64,000 nucleotides of DNA from Glandiceps talaboti (lineage: Eukaryota > Hemichordata > Enteropneusta > Spengelidae), in assembly GCF_964340395.1 (NCBI RefSeq), contig NC_135555.1:15351246-15415245 (forward strand), read 5' to 3'. The first letter of the stretch is position 1. Each line of letters begins with the position of its first letter. A program made the position numbers and the translations under genes. Shown here piece by piece: positions 1 through 11,949 of this stretch. A model generated the notes under the pieces. That model was not told the DNA's origin. It made no database searches and saw only the letters and a program-made list of their open reading frames with translations.

Positions 1-1680
1 AAATTGTATCAAAATATGATATTTACAATTCACCATTCCTAATGCTATGCTTTCATCACAGAATCTATATATTTACGGTCTCATGATTCTATTTCCACCC
101 ATAAAACAAAAATAAGTCAGTTAAAGCTTAGTCAGTACATTCTTGTTGTTAGTCGAATAAAACGATGTAAGAACAGTGCAGTTGAAAATGCAAATAAATT
201 CAAAGATGGAAGTCAGTCTGCAAAACTTAATGGACAATAATTGTTTTCAAACAAAACATGATTATTAGGACTGGAATCTGTGTTCGCCCTAAATGCGAGT
301 TAAACTTTGTATATCCTAGGTATCTATATTCGGTCACATTCTATTTTACAGCATAACGATCAGGAACTACAGTGCAGGTTTATTTGAAGTCAATGAGCAC
401 TTCGTTGTTTTTTTTTAAATACCTGGTGTTTGTCGTTTAGGCTATTTTTCATCCAATTCTTTATTGTAGAAATATTGTTGTAACTTTGTTAAAAATAAAG
501 ATATTGACTCCAAATTTTCCGAGTTTGTCCCTTTAATATTCCTCGTAACATTAAAAACATTAAAGGATAGTTTGTTTACATTATGATGAAATTTGACACC
601 TGCATATATTATTATATCATATTTTTCATATTTTCCTGTACAAGGCAATTTTGATTTTTTTACAATTTGTTTTTACAGTTGTCATCATAAATTTTGTTTT
701 GTGTGTACCCCGTTTTCAACAAAACAGTGCTAATTGCCTGTCTCAGTAACATAAACCCCTCTAAGGAGTTTCTTTCTCGTCCTTCATATCAATTATCAAA
801 TAACACAAACTCGAATTCCCTAGCACTTGTAATAAGCTTGAAAGCGTAAAATGAAGAAACGTTCAAAATGGTCAATAAAGGAGAAAAGGCAAAAACGCAA
901 GCTGCGAACTAGAGTGTTTTTTTTCAACAGGGGACACATCATAGCTCACCTTAGTTTTGGAGCCTTCATGTAGCTTAATTTGTATCGAACCGCATGCTAG
1001 TTCTTTGATATCCAAGAGAGTAGGTTAAACTAACGGAATTGATACAAGCTCAACTTGACAAAATATTTTCACATTTTATGGTATTGTTAGGCAAATACTT
1101 TATGACAGGCCTGAAAGCAGGGAATTGTACTTAGAATTCACACCACTTAATCGGAATAACATGCAATTTGCCAATTGGGTCGACATTGATAATATTACAT
1201 AATTTACTGACTACGTACGACTACGAATTCAAAAAAAGATCCCTGCCCCCGTACTCCCAGTCATGGATGCGATCAATGAAAATGTGAAGTGTAAACACGC
1301 AATCGTAATCTCTTGTTTAGGGTTTCAATTATGTAGCTAAAACTGTCAAGTTGTTGTCTTTAGCTTTGTACCAAAACAGGACCGTCGTTAAGAGTCCGTT
1401 TTATAATGTATCGACCAAGATAATCATACACTTGGGATTGTGGCAGATGATAGGTTGAGAGACAAGTTGATGAACCTACACACATAGCTTACAAGGTCAC
1501 AAATAAGTCTCAGACCAAGCAAAGGAATGTGTTCGATACATCTGAAGTAGAAAGGTCGTTTTTCAAATAATTTATTGTGGGTTTTTTTACGAATCTAAGT
1601 ACATTTGATAAAAAATTCTAGACTTGACACTCTTTTATCTTGTGTGTAAACAGTGCAAAACGTGACACACAATTGTACAA
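1..1680. other. Non-coding flank, no gene recognised
   Basis: AT-rich sequence. I see no conserved protein, RNA gene or clear transposon. The only open frame above 60 codons (442-648, minus) has no recognisable motif or splice context. Confidence 0.5.
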
Positions 1681-1686
1681 ACACAT

Positions 1687-1722
1687 GCGAGAGCGCGCGC
1701 GCGCGCGCACACACACACACAC

Positions 1723-1783
<61 letters not shown>

Positions 1784-1791
1784 CTCGGTGA

Positions 1792-1824
<33 letters not shown>

Positions 1825-1848
1825 AATAATTAGTAGTAGTAGTTATTA

Positions 1849-1879
<31 letters not shown>

Positions 1880-1891
1880 CATTATTATTAT

Positions 1892-1924
<33 letters not shown>

Positions 1925-1946
1925 CATTATTATTATTAAAAAGGAA
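1687..1946. repeat. Compound microsatellite (CG)n(CA)n(TA)n plus (AAT/ATT)n
   Basis: A run of GC, then AC, then AT dinucleotides to about 1783. It is followed from about 1810 by AAT/ATT trinucleotides that switch strand sense several times. Open frames across it are low-complexity artefacts. Confidence 0.95.
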
Positions 1947-1949
1947 CGG

Positions 1950-4340
1950 TTTATGGAGCGCGGCAATATAGTCCTGCTGAGTAACAGATAGGGCATTTCA
2001 TTTGGGAGTTTATTACATGTAAAAGTGGCGTGAATTGTAATGTCTATATTGAATTCTGGTCGAGTCCACAAAATTCATACGCCTTTGACACATCTCTGCA
2101 AGTCGATAGCTTTGCAATGTGCAATGGAATTTTTACCACTCACTGCACTCTATTCAGCCACGGAAACTCATTAATCAATTCAATGAATATTCGCACATAA
2201 CAATCAAGAACGCATGCGCGTTTCAGAAGCGCGCCCAGCGTATCGAGGTAAATTACCATTCTATTGGAACGAACGAGCCTGATCGAACTGTGCTTTACAC
2301 ATATGCAGGAAAAAAATAAACCTACCATGCTGAAGATAACGTCTACAAGAATCTCCTATTCATTGAAATGTGATAAATTGGTAAGTGTTATTTAATAATC
2401 TGAAATATGAAGTTGTATTTATACAGCTATGTAGCTAACGATAGTCTCATTGTTAATATTTCACATGCAATACTTTTACGTTGTTACTATCCGTAATTAT
2501 TCATGTGTTAGCTTCCCGCTCCAAAACTCAAAAAAGACTGCAGACTTCAGATTCCTTTGCCAATTATCATTGACCACGATGGAAATCAGAGCCTAGAGTG
2601 TGATTTTGCATTCGATTAGTTAATTGGTATGTAACATCAAATTGTGCAAGGTCGAGTCCTCTTGAATTTGTGAATTGTATAACTTGTACTTTCTTTACTA
2701 ATGACATTCACCAGGAAATCGCCATATAAATTGAAAGTAAACACATTTTCTCTATGTTTTTACCAAAGCCGCGGCTGGTCTGATACTTCATGTTTGTCTT
2801 TTTAAAAATGATTGCGTATGAAATGTGTTGAACGCATGTACATCCTCAGTTCCGATCAGAATGTTGGCGCGAAAAGCTAACGTGTGAATGAGCTTGCACA
2901 TCGATCAGAAACACGACATCTTGCATGTCTCTCTATTCGGAATGGCCGACAGCCAATCATTGGTAGCCACTAGTGAACACGGTGAAATGAATGCGTGTAG
3001 GTTACGCCTCTTTCGGAGTCATGTTGATGTCATTTGATGACACGATTCTCAACAATACCCTAAGGCGGGAAACGCATTTGTCAAGTAATTCAATCTGACT
3101 TTCTCAGTACCAAACAATAGCTTATAATGTCAGGTTTTATGACTTCTGTCGAAGTAGAGTTGACTCCGATCCCTGGTCCCGGTAATGTCACATGAGAAAT
3201 AAAATTTCCCGCGGTTCGAAGTAAATAGCCTTGGTGTGACTTAACTACAGCACAGGTCAATTCAATTGGAAGCAAGCTTGCATACATGTAGGTGTTCTCT
3301 GCAAACCCAGTGGTATTTAAATGAAAATATGTGGACGATGATTTGTGCATCCACTTTCAATTTTCGAAATATTTAGTATTTGGTTTGTATTTTATTTACC
3401 TTTTTAACATTTTTCTTAAATCCCAGTCTAGTTCAGTATAGAAATACCACAGTCTATAATTTAATTAATGAAGATGTCAGTAGGTCTAATGTTGAAATAA
3501 CTTTGCGTAAGGAGTGTAAATTATATATACATCATGACGTGTTTTGGTCTACGTCATTCTAGGACAATTAGCATTGGTAGATGACAAGCATTTCTGATAT
3601 AAATATACAGTAGCTGCAACTGAAATGAAATCGAACTTGTACCCAATGACTAGGGGTATCTCATCACTCCACACACGTGCATGATCGTGTACATTAAAAC
3701 ATGTATCTATCAAACAACCCGGACTAAGTCATCAGAATGAGGGCCCCGAGTATAAGATACCGTAGATAATGCACCACAGGACTATTCATTGTTTGTGGTC
3801 ATCTTTCATTTTAATCACAACCGAATAATTTTTAGAAGAATGTAATGAAGGAGGATTAATGTAAAGAATTGTTTGTACATTTCCCTCCAAGTAATCAATA
3901 GAAAGGTCATGTTTTGAAACGAAATATTCACTGTATTATTTTTACTTTATCATTTATAGGGTGCCAACCTGAACCTCTGACGAAGCAATCGTGATCTGAC
4001 AGACCAGACAAGCATGTGACGTATGTGACCTTGTGAAAACCCTGGGTCAGGAATACATTAACTTCATTAAAGGAGGCAGCAATGGGAATATCCTTGTAAG
4101 TGACAAAGTTCATTTTTCCGACAAGAAATACATATACGATACATATGCACAGTATCAGTTTCTCCAACTCGAATTACATACACAGGACAGAAGGGCATCA
4201 TGATTTCACATGTCAACACAACTATAACAACTAATATATAAATCTGATATTGCCATATGTCGGTCAGGCATCGTCAGCTTTCTCGTATACATTTGTTCGT
4301 GAACCTCACACATAAGAGAAGACAATTCAAAATTCAAAGA
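1950..4340. other. Unassigned region without a supported gene
   Basis: About 2.4 kb with several short open frames (for example 2119-2319 plus, 3090-3350 minus, 3928-4167 minus). None has a recognisable domain, a codon pattern or convincing splice partners. Confidence 0.4.
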
Positions 4341-4355
4341 TGCAGTATGTTATAC

Positions 4356-4483
<128 letters not shown>

Positions 4484-4543
4484 AAGTCAGTGGTAAGATT
4501 TGTCCGTAGTACAGTGCTCGATACGTCTGCACGCAGAGCGGAG

Positions 4544-4720
4544 TATATGTTGAGGGTAGAAGAAAATCAAGTCGGGTTTTTCGTCTCTACAAGCCTGTTT
4601 CGTGAGTAAATCACTCGTCAGGAGATGTTGATGTACATCAACATCTCCTGACGAGTGATTTACTCACGAAACAGGCTTGTAGAGACGAAAAACCCGACTT
4701 GATTTTCTTCTACCCTCAAC

Positions 4721-4725
<5 letters not shown>
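4544..4725. repeat. Perfect 182-bp palindrome (fold-back element)
   Basis: Two arms of about 91 bp are exact reverse complements with no spacer. The axis lies in TGTACA at 4632-4637. The arms run from TATATGTTGAGGG at the left edge to CCCTCAACATATA at the right edge. Both sides pass into long (AT)n tracts. About 60 bp between the left (AT)n and the palindrome (4482-4543) has no counterpart on the right. It could be a microsatellite-associated MITE, or a fold-back read artefact kept in the assembly. Confidence 0.9.
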
Positions 4726-4830
<105 letters not shown>

Positions 4831-5231
4831 ACACATTGTGTGCATGTGTGTTTGTGAGCGAATTAAGATATAGGTCAAAAGATTTATACTTTTCACTTTT
4901 TCAAACAGATTTTTTTGCAGAAGGACTTGATGTGTGCTTTGGCAAGGTCATCTATATCGTGATATTATTATAAAACTACATCACGAGGTCATACGAAGGA
5001 CATCTTTGTAGCCATTTTACAGAGTTGCATGACCTACATAGATAGGTCAATGGTCTGTATACTGTTAATACTATTTATTTACATGGTCCAACAATTACTA
5101 TAACGTCCCAGGCGAAAAGTTACAAAGTGCGTTTAATATGAATATTGTTAAGGAAAAAAACTGAAAAAGTGTGTCTCAGTGTCTCAGAAACAAAAGACTC
5201 ATTAGGAATATAATGTATGTGACTTTATTCT

Positions 5232-7458
5232 GTTGTTTGGTTGTATTGTGTGCACTATGGTTGTTGCATTGTACCTCATTGTATCCCTGTAGCTGTTTAA
5301 TATGGCAAACGGTGGTTACTAGCTGTGACTTTCACTGAGGGGTCAACGGTCGGTACTGTGTTTCAGTCTAGTGATGAGGATGGTTGTTGTGTTGTATATT
5401 GTGTGCACTATGGCTGTTGCATTATACCTCATAGTATCCCTGTAGCTGTTTTAAATGGCAAACAGTGGTTACTAGCTGTGACTTTCACTGAGGGGTCAAC
5501 GGTCGGTACTGTGTTTCAGTCTAGTGATGAGGATGGTTGTTGTGTTGTATATTGTGTGCACTATGGCTGTTGCATTGTACCTCATAGTATCCCTGTAGCT
5601 GTTTTAAATGGCAAACGGTGGTTACTAGCTGTGACTTTCACTGAGGGGTCAACGGTCGGTACTGTGTTTCAGTCTAGTGATGAGGATGGTTGTTGTGTTG
5701 TATATTGTGTGCACTATATAGCTGTTGCATTGTACCTCATAGTATCCCTGTAGCTGTTTTAAATGGCAAACGGTGGTTACTAGCTGTGACTTTCACTGAG
5801 GGGTCAACGGTCGGTACTGTGTTTCAGTCTAGTGATGAGGATGGTTGTTGTGTTGTATATTGTGTGCACTATGGCTGTTGCATTGTACCTCATAGTATCC
5901 CTATAGCTGTTTTAAATGGCAAACGGTGGTTACTAGCTGTGACTTTCACTGAGGGGTCAACGGTCGGTACTGTGTTTCAGTCTAGTGATGAGGATGGTTG
6001 TTGTGTTGTATATTGTGTGCACTATGGCTGTTGCATTGTACCTCATAGTATCCCTGTAGCTGTTTTAAATGGCAAACGGTGGTTACTAGCTGTGACTTTC
6101 ACTGAGGGGTCAACGGTCGGTACTGTGTTTCAGTCTAGTGATGAGGATGGTTGTTGTGTTGTATATTGTGTGCACTATGGCTGTTGCATTGTACCTCATA
6201 GTATCCCTGTAGCTGTTTTAAATGGCAAACGGTGGTTACTAGCTGTGACTTTCACTGAGGGGTCAACGGTCGGTACTGTGTTTCAGTCTAGTGATGAGGA
6301 TGGTTGTTGTGTTGTATATTGTGTGCACTATGGCTGTTGCATTGTACCTCATATAGTATCCCTGTAGCTGTTTTAAATGGCAAACGGTGGTTACTAGCTG
6401 TGACTTTCACTGAGGGGTCAACGGTCGGTACTGTGTTTCAGTCTAGTGATGAGGATGGTTGTTGTGTTGTATATTGTGTGCACTATGGCTGTTGCATTGT
6501 ACCTCATAGTATCCCTGTAGCTGTTTTAAATGGCAAACGGTGGTTACTAGCTGTGACTTTCACTGAGGGGTCAACGGTCGGTACTGTGTTTCAGTCTAGT
6601 GATGAGGATGGTTGTTGTGTTGTATATTGTGTGCACTATGGCTGTTGCATTGTACCTCATAGTATCCCTGTAGCTGTTTTAAATGGCAAACGGTGGTTAC
6701 TAGCTGTGACTTTCACTGAGGGGTCAACGGTCAGTACTGTGTTTCAGTCTAGTGATGAGGATGCATGGTTGTTGTGTTGTATATTGTGTGCACTATGGCT
6801 GTTGCATTGTACCTCATAGTATCCCTGTAGCTGTTTTAAATGGCAAACGGTGGTTACTAGCTGTGACTTTCACTGAGGGGTCAACGGTCGGTACTGTGTT
6901 TCAGTCTAGTGATGAGGATGGTTGTTGTGTTGTATATTGTGTGCACTAAGGCTGTTGCATTGTACCTCATAGTATCCCTGTAGCTGTTTTAAATGGCAAA
7001 CGGTGGTTACTAGCTGTGACTTTCACTGAGGGGTCAACGGTCGGTACTGTGTTTCAGTCTAGTGATGAGGATGGTTGTTGTGCTGTATATTGTGTGCACT
7101 ATGGCTGTTGCATTGTACCTCATAGTATCCCTGTAGCTGTTTTAAATGGCAAACGGTGGTTACTAGCTGTGACTTTCACTGAGGGGTCAACGGTCGGTAC
7201 TGTGTTTCAGTCTAGTGATGAGGATGGTTGTTGTGTTGTATATTGTGTGCACTATGGCTATTGCATTGTACCTCATAGTATCCCTGTAGCTGTTTTAAAT
7301 GGCAAACGGTGGTTACTAGCTGTGACTTTCACTGAGGGGTCAACGGTCGGTACTGTGTTTCAGTCTAGTGATGAGGATGGTTGTTGTGTTGTATATTGTG
7401 TGCACTATGGCTGTTGCATTGTACCTCATAGTATCCCTGTAGCTGTTTTAATTGGCAA
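5232..7458. repeat. 153-bp tandem array, about 14.6 copies
   Basis: Spacing between identical words is 153 bp (for example CTATGGCTGT at 5408 and 5561). Copies differ by only a few substitutions. Small insertions (+2 near 5716 and 6353, +4 near 6760) break the periodic 51-codon open frame, and one copy has an in-frame stop near 6948. The array ends abruptly at about 7458. A decayed single copy recurs near 9944-10050. I read it as satellite DNA, not protein-coding. Confidence 0.95.
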
Positions 7459-7594
7459 ACAGAATTACAATAGACAAAAACTGATACCACAAATTACATA
7501 TTTGAATTAAGCCACTGTTCATATAAAAATCACCTAAATTTTTATTATTTGTTTCGTTTCAATTCGTTTCGTTTTGATGCAGCGATTGCCATAA

Positions 7595-8790
7595 ATCCTG
7601 TCATCCACTTTAACCAAGTCTCAGCTAGTCTGTGTCAGACATAAGCTGGTGACAAATCACTGTCATCCATTTTAACCAGGTCTCAGCTAGTCTGTGTCAG
7701 ACATAAGCTGGTGACAAATCACTGTCATCCATTTTAACCAGGTCTCAGCTAGTCTGTGTCAGACATAAGCTGGTGACAAATCACTGTCATCCATTTTAAC
7801 CAAGTCTCAGCTAGTCTGTGTCAGACATAAGCTGGTGACAAATCACTGTCATCCATTTTAACCAAGTCCCTGCTAGTCTGTGTCAGACATAAGCTGTGAC
7901 AAATCATTGTCATCCATTTTAACCAAGTCTCAGCTAGTCTGTGTCAGACATAAGCTGGTGACAAATCACTGGCATCCATTTTAACCAAGTCTCAGCTAGT
8001 CTGTGTCAGACATAAGCTGGTGACAAATCGCTGTCATCCATTTTAACCAAGTCTCAGCTAGTCTGTGTCAGACATAAGCTGGTGACAAATCACTGTCATC
8101 CATTTTAACCAAGTCTCAGCTAGTCTGTGTCAGACATAAGCTGGTGACAAATCACTGTCATCCATTTTAACCAAGTCTCAGCTAGTCTGTGTCAGACATA
8201 AGCTGGTGACAAATCATTGTCATCCATTTTAACCAAGTCTCAGCTAGTCTGTGTCAGACAAAAGCTGTGACAAATCAATGTCATCCATTTTAACCAAGTC
8301 TCAGCTAGTCTGTGTCAGACATAAGCTGGTGACAAATCATTGTCATCCATTTTAACCAAGTCTCAGCTAGTCTGTGTCAGACAAAAGCTGTGACAAATCA
8401 ATGTCATCCATTTTAACCAAGTCTCAGCTAGTCTGTGTCAGACATAAGCTGGTGACAAATCACTGTCGTCCATTTTAACCAAGTCTCAGCTAGTCTGTGT
8501 CAGACATAAGCTGGTGACAAATCACTGTCATCCATTTTAACCAAGTCCCTGCTAGTCTGTGTCAGACATAAGCTGGTGACAAATCATTGTCATCCATTTT
8601 AACCAAGTCTCAGCTAGTCTGTGTCAGACAAAAGCTGTGACAAATCAATGTCATCCATTTTAACCAAGTCTCAGCTAGTCTGTGTCAGACATAAGCTGTG
8701 ACAAATCATTGTCATCCTTTTTTACCAAGTCTCAGCTAGTCTGTGTTAGACATAAGTTGGTGACAAACCATTGTCGTCCACTGCCATCCA
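7595..8790. repeat. 62-bp tandem array, about 19 copies
   Basis: The unit begins TGTCATCCATTTTAACCAAG and repeats every 62 bp (for example TCATCC at 7601 and 7663). Some units are shorter by the loss of GG in AAGCTGGTGAC. Each unit contains the small hairpin GTCTG-TGT-CAGAC. Copies degrade toward the right end. Confidence 0.95.
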
Positions 8791-8809
8791 TTTATCTAAG
8801 ACAGGTAAC

Positions 8810-9843
8810 ACCTCTGTGAGGATGGCCACACAACTCAGACCTTTTAAATATGTACTGTGTAGGGAGAATCAATAAAGAGGGTTTTGTGGTGTGAGGGTCA
8901 GCAATCTCTAATAGTTTGGCCACACAACTCAGACCTTTTAAATATGTACTGTGTAGGGATAGAAAGTAAAGAGGGTTTTGTGGTGTGATGGTCAGCAATC
9001 TCTAATACTTTGGCCACACAACTCAGAACTTTAAAATAGGTACTGTGTAGGGATAATTTAGTGTAGAGGTACTGTGGTGTGACGGTCAGCAATCTCCATG
9101 AGGATGGCCACACAACTCAGACCTTTTAAATATGTACTGTGTAGGGATAGAAAGTAAAGAGGGTTTTGTGGTGTGACGGTCAGCAATCTCTAATACTTTG
9201 GCCACACAACTCAGAACTTTAAAGTATGTACTGCGTAGGAATAATTTAGTGTAGAGGTACTGTGGTGTGACGGTCAACAATCTCTATAAGGATGGCCACA
9301 CAACTCAGAACTTTAAAACATGTACTGTGTAGGGAGAAACAATAAAGAGGGTTTTGTGGTGTGAGGGTCGCGATATCAGCAATCTCTAATAGTTTGGCCA
9401 CACAACTCAGACCTGTGAAATATGTAATGTGTAGGAATAATTCAGTTTAGAGGTACTGTGGTGTGAGGGTCAACAATCTCTATGAGGATGGCCACACAAC
9501 TAAGACCTTTTAAATATGTACTGCGAAGGGATAAAAAGTAAAGAGGGTTTTGTGGTGTGAGGGTCAGCAATCTCTAATAGTTTGGCCACACAACTCAGAA
9601 CATTTAAATATGTACTGTGTAGGGATAATTTAGTGTAGCGGTACTGTGGTGTGACGGTCAGCAATCTCTATGAGGATGGCCACACAACTCAGACCTTTTA
9701 AATATGTACTGTGTAGGGATAAAAGTAAAGAGGGTTTTGTGGTGTGAGGGTCAGCAATCTCTAATAGTTTGGCCACACAACTCAGACCTGTAAAATATGT
9801 ACTGTGTATAGGGATATAAAGTGTAGAGGGTTTTGTGGTGTGT
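8810..9843. repeat. 94-bp tandem array, 11 copies, with dimeric higher-order pattern
   Basis: GGCCACACAACTCAG recurs at 8824, 8918, 9012, 9106, 9200, 9294, 9396, 9490, 9584, 9678 and 9771. Spacing is 94 bp, except one copy with an 8-bp insertion (GCGATATC region near 9370) and one of 93 bp. From about 9012 units preceded by GAGGAT largely alternate with units preceded by TAGTTT or TACTTT, giving an approximate 188-bp dimer. Confidence 0.93.
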
Positions 9844-10050
9844 TTGTGTCAGACATAAGCTGTTGACAGATCACCATCATCAATTTTAACCAAGTGTCAG
9901 GTAGTATTTGTCAGACACATAATGTTGTTCTATTCTACCATACCTCATAGTATATGTAGTTATTTGAAGTGGCAATTTGCATCAAATATGTGACCTCCAC
10001 GAATAGGTTAACTGTCAGTATGAGTGTGTTTCAATGTAGTGATCTCTTGG
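9841..10050. repeat. Decayed junction: 62-bp unit fused to 153-bp unit
   Basis: At 9844-9935 a diverged 62-bp-type unit (GTCAGACATAAGCTGTTGAC, TTTTAACCAAG) is followed by a diverged 153-bp-type unit (TACCTCATAGTAT, GTGTTTCAATGTAGTGATC). It shows that the two satellite families were once adjacent in the opposite order to that seen upstream. Confidence 0.75.
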
Positions 10051-10337
10051 TTCTATTAATAATGTATGGGGTAATGTTACTGTGCGGAATAGTATATCTC
10101 CAGAGAGCTAACATACATTCAAGGTCAGTCCAGTGGATAGCACACATTGCTACAGTCCTTGTATAAATATACTCTGAAGAGAAAAATAGAGAAGTACATT
10201 TGTTCTACAACTGGATTTGAGAACAATGCACATCTCCTCAAATTGTCAAAAGCTTAAAAACATTCTTTTCCGCTAATATACAACCATTCGTTACATAATG
10301 GTTTTCAATTCGACTTGAAACAGTTTATATTTAACTG

Positions 10338-10535
10338 GTCAATACCAAATGTCTTGATATACAAAAGATTGCCACCTTATTTACATGTCAAGCACGGGTC
10401 AATACCAAATGTCTTGATAAACAAGAGAATGCCATCTTATTTACATGTCATATTAATTTAAGCACTAGTCAATACCAAATGTTTTGATATACAAAAGATT
10501 TCCATCTTATTTACATATCATATTCATTTTAGCAA
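10338..10535. repeat. Three-copy tandem repeat, 59-70 bp
   Basis: GTCAATACCAAATGT occurs at about 10339, 10398 and 10468, each followed by CTTGATATACAAAAGATT-like sequence and TTATTTACATGTCA. The third unit spacing is lengthened by TATTAATTTA. Confidence 0.85.
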
Positions 10536-11209
10536 TCACCCTTTATTGTTTTCTCTTTATTATAGACCTTGAGGAGCATGGTGATGTTACTCATAAGGGA
10601 ACTAGGTGAAAATGCATAAGCAACGGTCATAGACCTTGACAACAGTTCCAAAGTGTAGATGAACGACGAAGACGAGATGGAATAAACATTGAATTCTCTA
10701 TTTTCTCTTGTTTAACCAATGTCTGTGTCACACACAAGCTAATCACATTGACGTCCATTCTGCTAACCGAATATCGGCTTATATATGTCATGCACACAAT
10801 GTACATTGTGTATTGTTAGTATGCACACTACGAAATTTCGTGATAGATCTTAATAGTTGTTACAGATGGATATAATTTCTATATTTTCACCATTACAGTT
10901 GCTCTAAAATATGCCCATCAAACGAACACTATTGTTGCCTGGCCCTAGTGTTCCTCTTTGATTTGTCAACATTTTATGAAAAAAAATTGAGTTATTAAAA
11001 CAGTTTTGCTTATCATAAATAAAATGTATAGGTCGTCCTTGTTACAACCATATATGTAACACATTGCTATTTTTATTTACAATGATATACACATTGCTAT
11101 TTGTATATTCACAAAGACACAATTACGAAATTTGAAGCTACAACATTGCACTTTTTGACTTTCTGCGATAATATCTATATTCGTCTGAAAGTTTAACATT
11201 TTGAATAAA

Positions 11210-11640
11210 AGATTAGGGAGAGCCTTCCCCGACAAAGAGATTTTTATATGATAACAATCTAAAATCGGACATTTAATAAAAAACTTAAAGATAAAGATAT
11301 TGAGAGAGGGCTTCCCACAACGAAGCGTTTCTATCTAATATTATCGACAATATCAGCTAAATATCTAACATTTTGAATATCTTTTTGACTGACTACTCAG
11401 ATGAGGGAGGGCTTTTCCCGACCGACAAAGCGTTTTTATTCGACAGTATCGTCTAAAAATCGAACCCTTTGAATGACTTACACAGATTTGAGGTTGAGGT
11501 CTGGCCTTCCACGACAAAGAGTTTTTATCCGATAGTATCATCTAAAAATCTAATATTGTTAAAAACTTAGACTACACAGAAGATAGAGGGTATTTCCCGA
11601 CAAGATTTTCTGTAACCATCGTAAATATTTGACCTTTATC
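11210..11640. repeat. Diverged tandem repeat, roughly 5 units of about 90-110 bp
   Basis: Recurring blocks contain GAGGGCTTCCC or CTTTTCCCGAC, GACAAAG(A/C)GTTTTTAT, and TATC(G/A)TCTAAAAATC followed by ATTTTGAAT. Units are strongly diverged, suggesting an old array. Confidence 0.65.
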
Positions 11641-11834
11641 GATAATCCGGTCATGAAATTTTGTGCAATGTCGCGCTTGCATGAGTTCAGCATTCCCGTT
11701 AATTTCTTTTATCTCACAGGTTGCAGTATAGAGAATGCAAGTATTCAATAAGTAATCAAAACAATGCTTCTGTTTTTACTTGTATCCTATACTTCCAGTC
11801 TACTTCTGTTTGTTATGTCGACAGCTTTTTTGTT

Positions 11835-11936
11835 AGTCTGTAAGGTACGCCGTGACGGGACGCCCTCACACATCGGCCAAACCCTCCTTGAGAGGAGGTC
11901 GGTAAGGGCAGAACGTCACGACGTATCTTACAGTCT
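11835..11936. mobile_element. Short fold-back element (copy A)
   Basis: About 100 bp with imperfect terminal inverted repeats: AGTCTGTAAGGTACGCCGTG at the left, and its complement-like GACGTATCTTACAGTCT at the right. The apex lies around CCTCCTTGAGAGGAGG. It belongs to a dispersed family in this window. Non-autonomous MITE-like; no coding capacity. Confidence 0.75.
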
Positions 11937-11949
11937 ACTTTTTTGTGTG

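Noticed and set aside
1595-2071. 158-codon minus-strand open frame
   Set aside because: Almost entirely dinucleotide and trinucleotide repeat translation.
5325-7510. Series of overlapping open frames with 51-residue repeats as a protein-coding gene
   Set aside because: Frames are joined only by accident of a 153-bp satellite. Small insertions that are not multiples of three, and a stop, are tolerated, and no start, splice context or signal peptide fits.
7595-9843. CRISPR-like array
   Set aside because: Units are contiguous tandem repeats without unique spacers, and the DNA is eukaryotic.
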